Both the position numbers and the translations under genes were made by a program. The notes beneath the pieces were generated by a model. The model saw only the letters and a list, made by a program, of their open reading frames with translations. It had not been told where the DNA came from and did not search any database. A stretch of 52,034 nt of DNA from Streptomyces barkulensis (GTDB lineage: Bacteria; Actinomycetota; Actinomycetes; Streptomycetales; Streptomycetaceae), in contig NZ_PGSG01000013.1 of assembly GCF_002843305.1 (NCBI RefSeq), forward strand, positions 1 through 52,034, given 5' to 3'. Below are positions 6,458 to 16,271 of this stretch, one piece after another (the stretch's first letter is position 1; each line of letters begins with the position of its first letter).

Positions 6458-7212
6458 CTCTCACCGCCCTTGTCCGCGCCCTCGTCCGTCTCGGGGGCGC
6501 CCTTGACGGAGTGGACGGACGCCGAGAGGTCGGGGGCCTTCACCGTCGGGAGCAGACCGATCCCCTCGGTGAGCAGGCCCCTGCGGAACGTCTGGTCGTC
6601 CAGGTGCCCGGCACGGACGAGGACGGCGGTGGACACGGTCGCACCGCGCCGGTCCGCGTCGAACATGATCTCCGCGGGGGCGGTGGCGGCCTGGACCCCG
6701 GCGCCCAGTACGCGGTCGGCGGTCCGCTCGTCGAGGATGTGCACCCATGTGCGGTACGGGGTGGGGTCCTCGGTGACGCCGGGGCCCACGATCGTGGTGC
6801 GCTCGACGCTCTCCGGCAGCCGTACCGAGGGGCAGGTGTCGGCGGCGGCGACGGCGGCCCGCGCCGGCGGTGCGCCGAACGCCGCCTCCCAGTCGGGGTG
6901 TTTCTGCACCTGTGCGAGTCCGGAGACCAGTTCGGCGCGGGCCTGCCGGGGGTTGTCGAGCTCTCCGGTGGTGCTCACGCAGAGCCGGAAGTCCTCGCGG
7001 GTGCTGACCAGCAGTCCGCCTTCCAGGGTCAGCTCGGCGTGGGCGGGTGAGGCGCTCTGGGCGACGAAGCCGCCCGCCAGTGCGAGCACCCCGGCCATGG
7101 CCGCCAGGTGGAGGGCCGCCTTCCTCCGGCTGTTGCTCCTGGTGTTCCTCCGGCTGTTCCCCCTGTCACCGCTCTCGCTGTTCGTCCTGCTGTCGCGCAG
7201 TCGTCGAAGCAT
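6454..7212 (-). CDS. Secreted hypothetical protein, coupled to the lysozyme-like gene
   Basis: A protein of 252 residues, not recognised. I start at ATG 7212 (MLRRLRDSRTN), preceded by a GGAAGTGGG-type ribosome binding site. The longer frame from 7296 would invade the preceding gene. An unusually long basic, Asn/Ser/Arg-rich n-region (residues 5-30) precedes a hydrophobic core LHLAAMAGVLALAGGFVA and an AHA/E cleavage site. The mature part carries few motifs; two Cys residues (in FRLCVST and DTCPSV) may form a disulfide. The 4-nt overlap with the lysozyme-like gene suggests shared function in the envelope. Confidence 0.65.
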   Translation of the reverse strand: MLRRLRDSRTNSESGDRGNSRRNTRSNSRRKAALHLAAMAGVLALAGGFVAQSASPAHAELTLEGGLLVSTREDFRLCVSTTGELDNPRQARAELVSGLAQVQKHPDWEAAFGAPPARAAVAAADTCPSVRLPESVERTTIVGPGVTEDPTPYRTWVHILDERTADRVLGAGVQAATAPAEIMFDADRRGATVSTAVLVRAGHLDDQTFRRGLLTEGIGLLPTVKAPDLSASVHSVKGAPETDEGADKGGER

Positions 7213-7241
7213 GTCGAATCCCACTTCCGCTCGGCCGGAGG

Positions 7242-7988
7242 TCAGACGCCGTTCATCACGGTGACGACGGAGTTGTAGTCGTAGCTGCTGGGCCACCAGT
7301 TCTGCCAGTTCGTGCAGCCGTAGGTGTAGCTGCCGTGCATGATGCTCGGGGTGTGGCAGTCACCGTCCCAGCGCGGGTCGAGCAGGCCCCAGGAGTGCCC
7401 GGTCTCGTGGTTGATGAAGGCGCGTCCGCGGTTGTCGAGCTGACCGCCGGAGCTGTCGACCAGGTAGATGACGTTCCAGCGGTAGTCGGTGTGTCCGTAG
7501 GCGGAGTTGTAGACGGGGTTCTGGTCCACGGCGCAGTTGTAGTAGCCGTAGCTGCCGCCGCACACGCTGCTCCAGTCGGCTGCGTAGTGGTACTCCATCT
7601 CGATGCCGGCCCGCTCGGCCGAGGGGTAGGAGGTGCAGGGGTTGGGGGCCAGCCACATGTCGATCCGGTAGTCGCCGGTGCCGTCCCAGTCGCGGTCGCC
7701 CTGGCCGGTGAGGGTGTTCTGCAGGAAGTTCGTGGCCTGACTGTGCGTCAGGTAGGAACTGGAGTGCACCTGGCCGCAGTACTGCTCGTCGTACGTGCCG
7801 GGTCCGCCGGAGTTCACGGTGTTGTAGTGCATGTTGTGCAGATGGCTCTGGGTGGAACCGGTGTGGTAATGGGACGCCTGCGCCGCCGGGGCGAGCAGTG
7901 CGGCCAGCAGGGCCATGACGGCCGCCCAGCCGAGTCTGGTCCACAAGGGCGCGAAGCGCCCTTTGCGGTGTGCGCGGTCAGATGTCAC
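7242..7988 (-). CDS. Secreted metzincin-type zinc metalloprotease
   Basis: A protein of 248 residues starting at GTG 7988, with GAGGAG about 7 nt upstream. The signal peptide is MALLAALLAPAAQA-like. The zinc site NHETGHSWGLLDP gives HExGHxxGxxD, with the third ligand His replaced by Asp as in snapalysin. A following SIMHGS fits the Met-turn. Several Cys residues and many Tyr/Trp/Asn residues fit an extracellular enzyme. The rest does not match snapalysin well, so I give only the metzincin class. It sits in a run of four exported proteins on one strand. Confidence 0.78.
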   Translation of the reverse strand: MTSDRAHRKGRFAPLWTRLGWAAVMALLAALLAPAAQASHYHTGSTQSHLHNMHYNTVNSGGPGTYDEQYCGQVHSSSYLTHSQATNFLQNTLTGQGDRDWDGTGDYRIDMWLAPNPCTSYPSAERAGIEMEYHYAADWSSVCGGSYGYYNCAVDQNPVYNSAYGHTDYRWNVIYLVDSSGGQLDNRGRAFINHETGHSWGLLDPRWDGDCHTPSIMHGSYTYGCTNWQNWWPSSYDYNSVVTVMNGV

Positions 7989-8050
7989 CTGGTCTCCTCT
8001 CGTCGTGCCTTCGGGGTTCTCCCGGGTCGTCCCGGGTGGTTCGGTCGCGG

Positions 8051-9487
8051 TCAGCCGCGGTCGCTGCGCCAGCGCTGCCACAGCGGGTCCAGGTCGGTGC
8101 GGCTGTGCTCCTGCACCGTCTGCCGGAACTCGGCGGGCTCGACCACGCCGTACCGGTTGCGGGCCATCAGGTCGCTCAGCGCCAGGCGCAGTCCCTCGGC
8201 GCCGACGGTGGCGCGCACGTCGTGGAGCATGCACACGCCCTGGTGGTAGACGGTGGGGACGTATTCGGCGTAATTACCGGCGAAGTAGTCCATGCCGGCG
8301 TCGACCCGGGCGGAGGCCGACGGCCAGCCGCTCACCGGGCTGCAGTCGCGCCGGCGGTTCAGGTACAGGTCGGTGGCGAACTGGGCCACCGACTCGTCGA
8401 GCCAGGGATGGTGGTACTGATCGTTTCCGGCCATGCCGTACCACCACTGGTGGGCCGTCTCGTGGGCGGCGACGGATCCGGTGGGTTCGGTGAGGACGAA
8501 TCCCGGGTACTCCATGCCGCCGCCCTGCGGGGTGAACGCGCCGCTGATGACGGCGTCCAGTTCTCCGTGGGCGTAGGCGCCGTAGCTGTCGGAGAAGAAG
8601 TCGACGGCGCCGCCCACCGTCGCGGTCACCGACCGCGCCTGCGCCGAGGTGACGTCGGGCGTGGCCCAGCCGCGCACCGTGACCCCGGTGCGGGTGACCG
8701 CGGTGACCTCGCGGAACGGTCCGGCGGCGAAGGCGAAGTCTCTGACCCGGGGCGCGTGGATCCGGGTGACGGTGCGGCCGTCGGCGCTCTGGGTGCTCTG
8801 GACGGTTCCGGTGGCCGGGACGGCGAGGGCGCTGGGGTGGTCGAGGGTGACGGTGAAGTCCGCGGTCAGGGAGAAGAAGCTCTCCCCGAAGCTGCCGCCC
8901 TCGGGAACGTACGGCGGCAGGTGCCAGCCGCCGGCGTCCCTCACGGCCAGGACGGGTACGGCGTTGCCCAGGTAGGAGAAGTCGCCGACCCTGCCGAACC
9001 GCTGGTGCTGGTAGGGCACGTCGATGGCGAGGTGGAAGGAGATCTCCGTGGCGTCGCCGGGGGCCAGCGGGGCGGGCAGGTCCACGGGCAGGGCCGTGCA
9101 GTCCTGGGCGAGGGGGCCGGGCGTCCCTCCGGTCACCCGGGTGACCCGTATCGGGTCGGTCGCCGCGCAGCCGTGGATGCCGTTGCTCCACAGGCGCAGC
9201 CAGATCCGGTCCAGGGGCGTGCCCCCGGTGTTGGTGAAGGCGATGTGCTGGGTGCCGCGCCACTGGTCGCCCGCGGTGTTGCCGCTGAGTTCCAGCCAGT
9301 GGTGGGCCTGGGCCGGTGTGCGCTGGGGGCCGGGTGAGGTGGCCGGTCCCGGCTCGGGCCGCGGCGGGGGTGCGGGGGCCGGGGAGGCGGGCGCGGTCGT
9401 GGTGGCCGCGAGGGTGAGCAGCAGTCCGAGGACACCGAGGACGCGGCGGAGCCGCGGCCCTCGGGCGCGGGCGCTCGTCGCGGTCAC
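8051..9487 (-). CDS. Secreted M1-family metallopeptidase (aminopeptidase N-like)
   Basis: A protein of about 478 residues. After a hydrophobic export signal (RRVLGVLGLLLTLAATTTA) and a Pro-rich linker comes an N-terminal beta domain and then the gluzincin site. VAAHETAHQWWYG gives HExxH, and the downstream LDESVAQFATDLY supplies the third zinc-ligand Glu. A GGGMEYPGF motif matches the GAMEN-like exopeptidase loop. The enzyme would trim peptides outside the cell. The start is uncertain; GTG 9487 (VTATSARARG) places the signal at the N-terminus, but no strong ribosome binding site is seen. Confidence 0.87.
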   Translation of the reverse strand: MTATSARARGPRLRRVLGVLGLLLTLAATTTAPASPAPAPPPRPEPGPATSPGPQRTPAQAHHWLELSGNTAGDQWRGTQHIAFTNTGGTPLDRIWLRLWSNGIHGCAATDPIRVTRVTGGTPGPLAQDCTALPVDLPAPLAPGDATEISFHLAIDVPYQHQRFGRVGDFSYLGNAVPVLAVRDAGGWHLPPYVPEGGSFGESFFSLTADFTVTLDHPSALAVPATGTVQSTQSADGRTVTRIHAPRVRDFAFAAGPFREVTAVTRTGVTVRGWATPDVTSAQARSVTATVGGAVDFFSDSYGAYAHGELDAVISGAFTPQGGGMEYPGFVLTEPTGSVAAHETAHQWWYGMAGNDQYHHPWLDESVAQFATDLYLNRRRDCSPVSGWPSASARVDAGMDYFAGNYAEYVPTVYHQGVCMLHDVRATVGAEGLRLALSDLMARNRYGVVEPAEFRQTVQEHSRTDLDPLWQRWRSDRG

Positions 9488-9740
9488 GGCGCGTCCGGCC
9501 CGGTCGGCGGTGACGGTAACGGCGACGGTGGGAGATCTGTCACGGTGACGGCTCGCTTTCGTCGGGGAACCGGCCGCGGCCCGGGCATGCGCGGATTCGC
9601 CCTCTACGCATGGCGCGGGCACGACATCTACGCTCAGAGCGTGGCGCCCGGCGATGAAACGAGAGTGAAACCACGCGTCCGACCCGTGACCTGGGGGCAG
9701 TCCCCCGTCACAGCCGTGTCGGAGAGGGGAGCGACGCGCC

Positions 9741-12026
9741 GTGATCGGCTACGAGGAGACTCCGTTGGTCGTGCGTGAGACGACCCGGTGCAGGCACGCG
9801 ATCGACAGTGGCGACTTCCCCGAAGCCGTCGCCCTGCTGAAGAACCTCGCCAAGCCGCTGTGCGACCGCGGCGAGGCGCACACCTTCGTCGGGCTGGTGG
9901 AGCGGATCCCGTCGCATCTCAGCGCGGACGACATCGAACTGGCGCTGCGCACCGGGGAGGCCTGGACCGAGTTGGCGCAATGGCAGCGGGCGGCGCTCTG
10001 CTACGAGCGGGCGCACCGGCTCGCCGAGCGCGCCGGCCACCCGAACGAACGCGCCCGGGTGCTGACCGCGCAGGGCGTCCTGAGCTGGTACCGCGGGGAC
10101 ATCCCCGGCGCCGGGCGGCTTCTCGAGGCCGCCCGGCGGCTGCTCGCGGACACCGACGAGGAGCACCGCGACTGGGACGAGTTACGGGAGGGGCTGGCGC
10201 TGGTCCACAGCGGGCAGGGGCGGCTGGACGAGGCCGAGGGGCTGTTGCGAAGGCAGCTGCGCGTGTTCCAGCTCCGAGCGGACGCCGAAGGACAGCGGCA
10301 CGTGCTGGCCAACACCGCCCTTCTCGTCGCCCTGCGGCGGGGGGACTTCGACAACGCCGGGGCGCTGCTGCGCGAGGCGGTCGACATCGCCCGGCAGCAC
10401 GGCCTGCGCCTGGGCCTGGCCCGTACGCACAACTGCCTGGCCTTCGTGCTCAACTGGAGCGGGCAGCACGCCGAGGCCCTGGACCACGCCCAGTGGGCGC
10501 TGCGCCACAGTGGCAGTCCGCCCGTCTCCCACATCGTCGGCTTCGCCCAGTACAACCGTGCCGTCGCCCTGCTCCACCAGGGCGACACGGAGGCCGCGCA
10601 CGACGCCTGCCGGCGCTCCCTGCGGGAACTGGACTCCGGTTGCTCCTCGCTTCTGGGCGCCGACGTGCTGATGGCCCAGGCGGAAGTGGAGGCCTCCCGC
10701 AGCCTGCTGAGCGCGGCCCGCACCGCGCGCTCGGCGGTGGACGTGGCACGGATGCAGCAGGACCTGTGGACGCTGGCGGTCCATCTCGTCGCCTACGCGG
10801 GGCTCGCCGACCCGGCGAACGCGAGGGCGGCTCTGGAGGAGGCCGGCGTCCTCCTCGAACGCTACGGCGACCCGCACCAGCAGCTGCGGTGGAGGCTGGC
10901 GGCCGCCGCCCTCGCCCACGCCGAGGGCGACCGGGGCACGCTGTGCGAACACGTCGGCCACCTCCTCACCCAGATGTGCCACTATCCGGGGCTGACCGCT
11001 TCCATCACCGAACGGCTCGGGGGGCTGCTGCCCGCCGCGATCGAGCACGGGGCCGCCACCCTGCCGCTCCCGGACCCGCTGGGAACGGCCTGGGCCCAGG
11101 CGTTCGCGCCCCTGGCCGCGGATCTGCTCGCCTCACCCGACGAGCGGGTCCGCGAATGGGCGGTCAGGGCGCTCGGCAGACAGCGGGAGGCGTGGGCGTA
11201 CGAGCTGCTCGCCGGCCACCGGGACCCCACCGCAAGGATCCGCGGCATGGCCGCCGAGGCGATCTCCGACGCCGGGCACCAGCCCCTGCCCGAGATCGGC
11301 CTGCGCTGCCTGGGCGGTTCCGAAGTGCGCCTGTCCGGGGTGCTCGTACTCCCCGAACGCTGGAGTTCTCTGCACGCGCAGCTCATCCTCTTCCGCCTCG
11401 CGCACACCGGCGGCGCCACCCGCGACGAACTCATCGAGCTCCTGTGGCCCGGCGAGGACCCGGCCAGGACCGAGGCCCGGCTGCGCACCACGATACGGCT
11501 CCTGCGCTCGGCGCTGCGCCCGGCCTGGCACCCCAGGGCCGACTACATCACCCACCGCGCCGGGCGCTACGGCCTCTCGCCCGGGGCACGGGTCACCAGT
11601 GACGTACAGCGATTCGAGCACTGGGTCGACCGCGCCCGCCGGCAGGAGGGGGCGCCGCGCTGGCAGTCCTGCGAGCAGGCGGTCGCCTGTTACCGCGGCC
11701 CCTTCCTGCCCGACTGGCACCAGGAGTGGGCCCACCGCGAGCGGGAACGGCTCACCGGACGGTGGCTGTGGGCGCTGGAGGAGCACGGGAGCGCGCTGCT
11801 GGCCGCGGACCGTGCCGAGGAGGCCGAGGAACGGGCCCGCCAGGTCATCGCCGTGGACGAGCTGCGCGAGCGGGCCTGGCGCGTCCTGCTGCACGCCCTC
11901 GACCGCCAGGGGCGCAGGGCCGAGGCGGTCCGCAGCTACCGGCAGTTGCAGGAACTGCTCCACGACCTCCTGGGGACGGTCCCGGCGCCGGCGACCCGCC
12001 GGCTCGCCGGACGCCTCACCGGCTGA
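9741..12026 (+). CDS. Transcriptional regulator: TPR array followed by wHTH-BTAD
   Basis: A protein of 761 residues. Residues about 20-420 consist of TPR-like helical repeats (for example DDIELALRTGEAWTELAQWQ and ERAHRLAERAGHPNERARVL). Residues 430-500 look HEAT-like (DERVREWAVRALGRQREAWA). The end carries an OmpR-type winged helix (DELIELLWPGEDPARTEARL) and a BTAD domain (DVQRFEHWVDRARRQ to the end, with the typical RAWRVLLHALDRQGRRAEAV). Classical SARPs put the DNA-binding and BTAD part first, so the order is reversed, and no NB-ARC ATPase is present. GAGAGGGG lies before GTG 9741. It diverges from the M1 peptidase gene and could control the exported-enzyme block. Confidence 0.85.
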   Translation: MIGYEETPLVVRETTRCRHAIDSGDFPEAVALLKNLAKPLCDRGEAHTFVGLVERIPSHLSADDIELALRTGEAWTELAQWQRAALCYERAHRLAERAGHPNERARVLTAQGVLSWYRGDIPGAGRLLEAARRLLADTDEEHRDWDELREGLALVHSGQGRLDEAEGLLRRQLRVFQLRADAEGQRHVLANTALLVALRRGDFDNAGALLREAVDIARQHGLRLGLARTHNCLAFVLNWSGQHAEALDHAQWALRHSGSPPVSHIVGFAQYNRAVALLHQGDTEAAHDACRRSLRELDSGCSSLLGADVLMAQAEVEASRSLLSAARTARSAVDVARMQQDLWTLAVHLVAYAGLADPANARAALEEAGVLLERYGDPHQQLRWRLAAAALAHAEGDRGTLCEHVGHLLTQMCHYPGLTASITERLGGLLPAAIEHGAATLPLPDPLGTAWAQAFAPLAADLLASPDERVREWAVRALGRQREAWAYELLAGHRDPTARIRGMAAEAISDAGHQPLPEIGLRCLGGSEVRLSGVLVLPERWSSLHAQLILFRLAHTGGATRDELIELLWPGEDPARTEARLRTTIRLLRSALRPAWHPRADYITHRAGRYGLSPGARVTSDVQRFEHWVDRARRQEGAPRWQSCEQAVACYRGPFLPDWHQEWAHRERERLTGRWLWALEEHGSALLAADRAEEAEERARQVIAVDELRERAWRVLLHALDRQGRRAEAVRSYRQLQELLHDLLGTVPAPATRRLAGRLTG

Positions 12027-12131
12027 GCCTCCCGGCGCCCGGGGGACCGTCGGCGGCGCACAATGGGACCTCGGGCCCGGCCCGAGGAGCCGCGGCCGTA
12101 CAGCACCACTTCGAGACGGGACTGATCTTTC

Positions 12132-12983
12132 ATGGGCCGAGTCACCGAACGCCGCCGCGTCGTCCGTCTGCGCGACGGTGCGGTGAGCGAGCGCCCGGAC
12201 ACCCTGGTGGCCGAGGAGCCGCTGGAGATCCGCCTGAACGGCAAGCCGCTGGCGGTCACCATGCGCACGCCCGGCGACGACTTCGCCCTGGCCGCCGGTT
12301 TCCTGGTCAGCGAGGGGGTGCTGGGCGGCCCGGAGGAGCTGGCGAACATCGTCTACTGCGCCGGGGCCACCGAGCAGGCCGACGGCACCACCCGCAACAG
12401 CTACAACGTCGTCGACGTGCGCCTGGCCCCCGGGGTGACCGTCCCCGACATCACCCTGGAGCGCAACGTCTACACCACCTCCTCGTGCGGGCTGTGCGGC
12501 AAGGCCAGCCTGGACGCGGTGCGCACCACCTCCCGCTGGCCCATCACGGGGGATCTCCCCCCGCTGGAGCCGGAGGTGCTGGCCGCGCTGCCCGACCGGC
12601 TGCGCGCGGCCCAGCGGGTGTTCGACCGCACCGGCGGCCTGCACGCGGCCGCGCTGTTCTCGCCGGAGGGGGAGTTGCTGGACCTGCGCGAGGACGTCGG
12701 CCGCCACAACGCCGTCGACAAGCTCGTCGGACGCGCCCTGACCGGCGGGGAGCTGCCGCTGTCGCGTACGGTGCTGCTGGTGTCGGGGCGGGCCTCGTTC
12801 GAGCTGGCGCAGAAGGCGGTGATGGCCGGGGTGCCCGTGCTGGCGGCCGTCTCCGCACCCTCCTCCCTGGCCGTCGACCTGGCCGCCGAGACGGGGCTGA
12901 CCCTGGTCGGCTTCCTGCGGGGGGCGTCGATGAACGTCTACGCCGGCGAGCACCGCGTCGCGCTCGGCGCCCGGCGGGCCTGA
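12132..12983 (+). CDS. fdhD: Formate dehydrogenase accessory sulfurtransferase FdhD
   Basis: A protein of 283 residues spanning the family. FdhD transfers sulfur from a cysteine desulfurase to the molybdenum cofactor of formate dehydrogenase. The sulfur-carrying cysteine motif [11 protein letters not shown] lies near residue 120, and the conserved [17 protein letters not shown] block near residue 190. The C-terminal half is also typical ([20 protein letters not shown]). No formate dehydrogenase subunit gene lies within the window, so the partner must be elsewhere. Confidence 0.95.
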   Translation: MGRVTERRRVVRLRDGAVSERPDTLVAEEPLEIRLNGKPLAVTMRTPGDDFALAAGFLVSEGVLGGPEELANIVYCAGATEQADGTTRNSYNVVDVRLAPGVTVPDITLERNVYTTSSCGLCGKASLDAVRTTSRWPITGDLPPLEPEVLAALPDRLRAAQRVFDRTGGLHAAALFSPEGELLDLREDVGRHNAVDKLVGRALTGGELPLSRTVLLVSGRASFELAQKAVMAGVPVLAAVSAPSSLAVDLAAETGLTLVGFLRGASMNVYAGEHRVALGARRA

Positions 12984-13129
12984 CGGCGGCGGGACGGGCG
13001 GGCGGAAGCAGTGCCCGGGAACCGCCGCCCCGGCGGCCACGTCCCACCGCACAAGAGGGGGGAACCGCACGGGAGATCCGGTGGAGAGGACCGGGATGAA
13101 CGGTGACGGCCCGGCACGGGCGTCCCGAA

Positions 13130-13199
13130 GTGACCGTATTTACCCCGCCGGGCCGCATCACCTCCCTTCCTGGGCACCCCGCGGATCCGATACGGTCAC
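13130..13199. promoter_or_regulatory. Widely spaced inverted half-sites upstream of the acyl-CoA ligase
   Basis: GTGACCGTAT at 13130-13139 and its exact complement ATACGGTCAC at 13190-13199 form a 10-bp inverted repeat with a 50-bp spacer, ending 44 nt before the start of the ligase gene. Two such half-sites could bind a dimeric regulator with looping; no regulator is identified. Confidence 0.4.
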
Positions 13200-13243
13200 C
13201 TCGCTGTGAGTCCCCCATGGCACAGCGCGACGAGGAGCGGCAC

Positions 13244-15070
13244 GTGCGCGAGTTCACCGTCCCGGCCCTGGCCACGGAGCCTCAGACCGGAGGGCTGGCC
13301 GACGCCGTCTTCGACCGTGCCGACGCCGACCCGCGCCAGGTGGTGATGGCCCGCAAGGACGCCTCCGGCACCTGGCGGGACGTGACCGCCGGGGAGTTCC
13401 GCGACCAGGTGCTGGCGCTGGCCAAGGGGCTGCTCGCCGAGGGCGTGCGCTTCGGCGACCGGGTGGCGATCATGTCGCGCACCCGCTACGAGTGGACGCT
13501 GTTCGACTTCGCCCTGTGGTCGGTGGGCGCCCAGCCGGTGCCGGTCTACCCCACCTCCTCGGCCGAGCAGGTCCACTGGATGCTGCACGACGCGGAGGTG
13601 ACGGCCGCCGTCGTGGAGCACGAGGACCACGCGATGACCGTCGGCTCGGTCATCGACCGGCTGCCGCGCCTGAAGCGGCTGTGGCAGCTCGACGCGGGCG
13701 CCGAGGGGGCGCTGGCCGCCGCCGGGGCGCATCTCCACGCCGACGTGGTGCACCGCCACCGGCTCGCGCTGACCCCGGACACCCCCGCCACCGTCCTGTA
13801 CACCTCCGGCACCACCGGCCGCCCCAAGGGCTGTGTGCTGACCCACGGCAACTTCATGGCCGAGTGCGACAACATCGTCCGGCGCTACGAGGCCCTCTTC
13901 CCCTCCGGGGACGGGAAGCAGGCCTCCACCCTGCTCTTCCTCCCCCTCGCGCACGTCTTCGGGCGGATGATCGAGGTCGGGGCGGTGCGCGCGGGCGTCA
14001 GGCTCGGGCACCAGCCCAACATGACCGCCACCGCCCTCCTGCCCGACCTGGCGGCCTTCCGGCCCACCTTCGTGCTGGCCGTGCCCTATATCTTCGAGCG
14101 GATCTTCCACGCCGCGCGGCGCAGGGCCGAGGCGGAGGGGAGGCTGGAGGTGTTCGACAGGGCGGTGGACGTGGCAGTCCGCTACGCCGAGGCGATGGAG
14201 GAGAAGGCCTTCGGGACCGGGCGCGGCCCGGGTGCGGCCCTGCGGATGCAGCACGGCTTCTTCGACAAGGCCGTCTACTCCCGGCTGCGCGCCGCCCTCG
14301 GCGGCCGCTGCCGGTACGCGATGTCGGGCGGTTCGGCGATGGAGCGGCGCCTGGGACTGTTCTACGACGGCGCCGGCATCCGCGTCTTCGAGGGGTACGG
14401 GCTGACGGAGACCACCGCCGCGGCCACCGCCAACCCGCCCGAGCAGACCCGTTTCGGCACCGTCGGCGTCCCCATCCCGGGCACCACGGTGCACATCGCC
14501 GAGGACGGCGAGGTGTGGCTGCGCGGCGGCCAGGTCTTCGCCGGCTACCTGAACAACACGCGCGCCACCGGCGAGGTGCTGCACAACGGCTGGTTCGCCA
14601 CCGGCGACCTCGGCTCGCTGGACGAGGACGGCTATCTGACGCTCACCGGCCGGAAGAAGGACGTCCTGGTGACCTCCGGCGGCAAGACCGTCTCGCCGAC
14701 GCTGCTGGAGGACCGGGTGCGGGCGCACCCGCTGGTGGCGCAGTGCGTCGTGGTCGGCAACGACCGGCCCTACGTCGCCGCGCTGGTCACCCTCGACGAG
14801 GAGGCCGTGCACCACTGGCTGACCATGCGCAACAAGCCGGACCTGGGCCCGGCCGAGCTGGTGCGCGACCCCGATCTGGAGGCCGAGGTCAGACGGGCGG
14901 TGGTGGCCGCCAACACCCAGGTCTCCCAGGCCGAGTCGATCCGCACCTTCCGGATACTGGGGTCGCGGTTCACCGAGGAGGAGGGGCTGCTCACCCCCTC
15001 GTTGAAGCTGAGGCGCAAGGTCGTGGAGAAGACCTACTCGGTCGAGATCGACGCCCTCTACCAGGGCTGA
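13244..15070 (+). CDS. Long-chain fatty acid-CoA ligase (AMP-forming)
   Basis: A protein of 608 residues, normal for FadD15-like long-chain acyl-CoA synthetases. The P-loop [13 protein letters not shown] is near residue 185, and the adenylate-binding YGLTETTAA near 388. [15 protein letters not shown] and the hinge [15 protein letters not shown] follow at about 450-480. It activates fatty acids with ATP and CoA at the membrane face for beta-oxidation or lipid synthesis. I start at GTG 13244 (VREFTVPAL) because GAGGAG sits 7 nt upstream and homologues begin with MREF. ATG 13217 is an in-frame alternative. Confidence 0.92.
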   Translation: MREFTVPALATEPQTGGLADAVFDRADADPRQVVMARKDASGTWRDVTAGEFRDQVLALAKGLLAEGVRFGDRVAIMSRTRYEWTLFDFALWSVGAQPVPVYPTSSAEQVHWMLHDAEVTAAVVEHEDHAMTVGSVIDRLPRLKRLWQLDAGAEGALAAAGAHLHADVVHRHRLALTPDTPATVLYTSGTTGRPKGCVLTHGNFMAECDNIVRRYEALFPSGDGKQASTLLFLPLAHVFGRMIEVGAVRAGVRLGHQPNMTATALLPDLAAFRPTFVLAVPYIFERIFHAARRRAEAEGRLEVFDRAVDVAVRYAEAMEEKAFGTGRGPGAALRMQHGFFDKAVYSRLRAALGGRCRYAMSGGSAMERRLGLFYDGAGIRVFEGYGLTETTAAATANPPEQTRFGTVGVPIPGTTVHIAEDGEVWLRGGQVFAGYLNNTRATGEVLHNGWFATGDLGSLDEDGYLTLTGRKKDVLVTSGGKTVSPTLLEDRVRAHPLVAQCVVVGNDRPYVAALVTLDEEAVHHWLTMRNKPDLGPAELVRDPDLEAEVRRAVVAANTQVSQAESIRTFRILGSRFTEEEGLLTPSLKLRRKVVEKTYSVEIDALYQG

Positions 15071-15268
15071 GCGGGGCGGCTGGACCGGGCGGGCCGGGGA
15101 GCGGGCCGAGTCCGGAGCCGTACGGCGGGGCGCGCAGGGCTGCGGAGGGCCGCGCAGGGGTACGGCGGAGTGCGACGGGGTTCGGCGAGGCGGGAATGAC
15201 AACGCTGCCATGATCGTTGGGACCCCGGGTACACGTGTCGCCAACCGACTGACAAGGACCGATCGCTC

Positions 15269-16096
15269 GTGAGCAACGTTCCCAACATCATCCTCAACAA
15301 CGGCGTCCGGATGCCGCAGCTCGGCTTCGGCGTGTGGCAGGTGCCGGACGAGGAGGCCACCGCCACCGTCGGGCACGCACTCGCCTCGGGCTACCGCAGC
15401 ATCGACACCGCCGCGATCTACCAGAACGAGAAGGGCACCGGGAAGGCCATCGCCGAGTCCGGGCTGCCACGCGAAGAGCTCTTCGTGACCACCAAGGTCT
15501 GGAACAACGACCACGGCCGCGACGCCGCGCTGCGCGCCTTCGACGCCTCGCTGGAGCGGCTGGGCCTGGACTACGTCGACCTCTACCTCATCCACTGGCC
15601 CGCGCCGGGGCAGGACCGGTACGTCGAGACGTGGAAGGCGCTGGAGGAGATCCACGCCGACGGGCGCGCCAAGGCCATCGGCGTGTCCAACTTCAAGCCC
15701 ACCCACCTGCGGCGGCTGATGGAGGAGACCGAGGTCGTCCCGGCCGTCAACCAGATCGAGCTGCACCCCAACTTCCCGCAGGCCGAGTCCCGCGCCTTCC
15801 ACGCCGAGCACGGCATCGCCACCGAGGCCTGGTCGCCGCTGGGCCAGGGCAAGGGGCTGCTGGAGGACCCGGTGATCGCCGAGATCGCCCGCAAGCACGG
15901 CCGCACCCCCGCCCAGGTGGTGCTGCGCTGGCACCTCCAGACGGGGAACGTGGTGATCCCCAAGTCCGCCACCCCCTCCAGGATCGAGGAGAACATCGAC
16001 GTCTTCTCCTTCGTCCTGGAGGACGACGACATGACGGGCCTGTCCACCCTGGACAACGGCACCCGGCTGGGCCCCGACCCCGACGAGATGGGCTGA
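15269..16096 (+). CDS. Aldo/keto reductase (2,5-diketogluconate reductase type)
   Basis: A protein of 275 residues, typical for the single-domain TIM-barrel family using NADPH. The catalytic tetrad is visible: Asp and Tyr in YRSIDTAAIYQNEKGTG, Lys in VTTKVWN, and His in LYLIHWPAP. KAIGVSNFKPTHLRRL and the NADPH-binding IPKSATPSRIEENIDVF are also canonical. It starts at GTG 15269. The true substrate cannot be told. Immediately after the TGA the same frame carries a fragment of a serine protease, suggesting a recombination point near the gene end. Confidence 0.93.
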   Translation: MSNVPNIILNNGVRMPQLGFGVWQVPDEEATATVGHALASGYRSIDTAAIYQNEKGTGKAIAESGLPREELFVTTKVWNNDHGRDAALRAFDASLERLGLDYVDLYLIHWPAPGQDRYVETWKALEEIHADGRAKAIGVSNFKPTHLRRLMEETEVVPAVNQIELHPNFPQAESRAFHAEHGIATEAWSPLGQGKGLLEDPVIAEIARKHGRTPAQVVLRWHLQTGNVVIPKSATPSRIEENIDVFSFVLEDDDMTGLSTLDNGTRLGPDPDEMG

Positions 16097-16252
16097 GGCG
16101 GCACCGGCTCCGGCGGCTCCCGCTTCTCCGGCGACCAGGCCCAGGGCGTCACCTCCGGAGGCTCCGGCAACTGCCGCACCGGCGGCACCACGTACCACCA
16201 GCCGCCGGCCGGCGAAATCCTCTCCGCCCACGGGCTGACCCTCAGGCGGTGA
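16097..16252 (+). pseudogene. C-terminal fragment of a streptogrisin-like serine protease (S1)
   Basis: The 51 codons directly after the AKR stop, in the same frame, read GTGSGGSRFSGDQAQGVTSG, then GSGNCRTGGTTYHQP, then EILSAHGLTL and a TGA. This matches the end of streptogrisin-type chymotrypsin-like proteases: the GDSGGS-like active-site serine, the ALGLTSGGSGNC strand and the FYQPVTEALSAYG terminus. The Asp of GDSGG is lost. The N-terminal propeptide and the other catalytic residues are absent, and there is no start codon or ribosome binding site. It is a remnant that is not expected to give protein. Confidence 0.72.
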
Positions 16253-16271
16253 TCCGCCACCGCGACACGAA

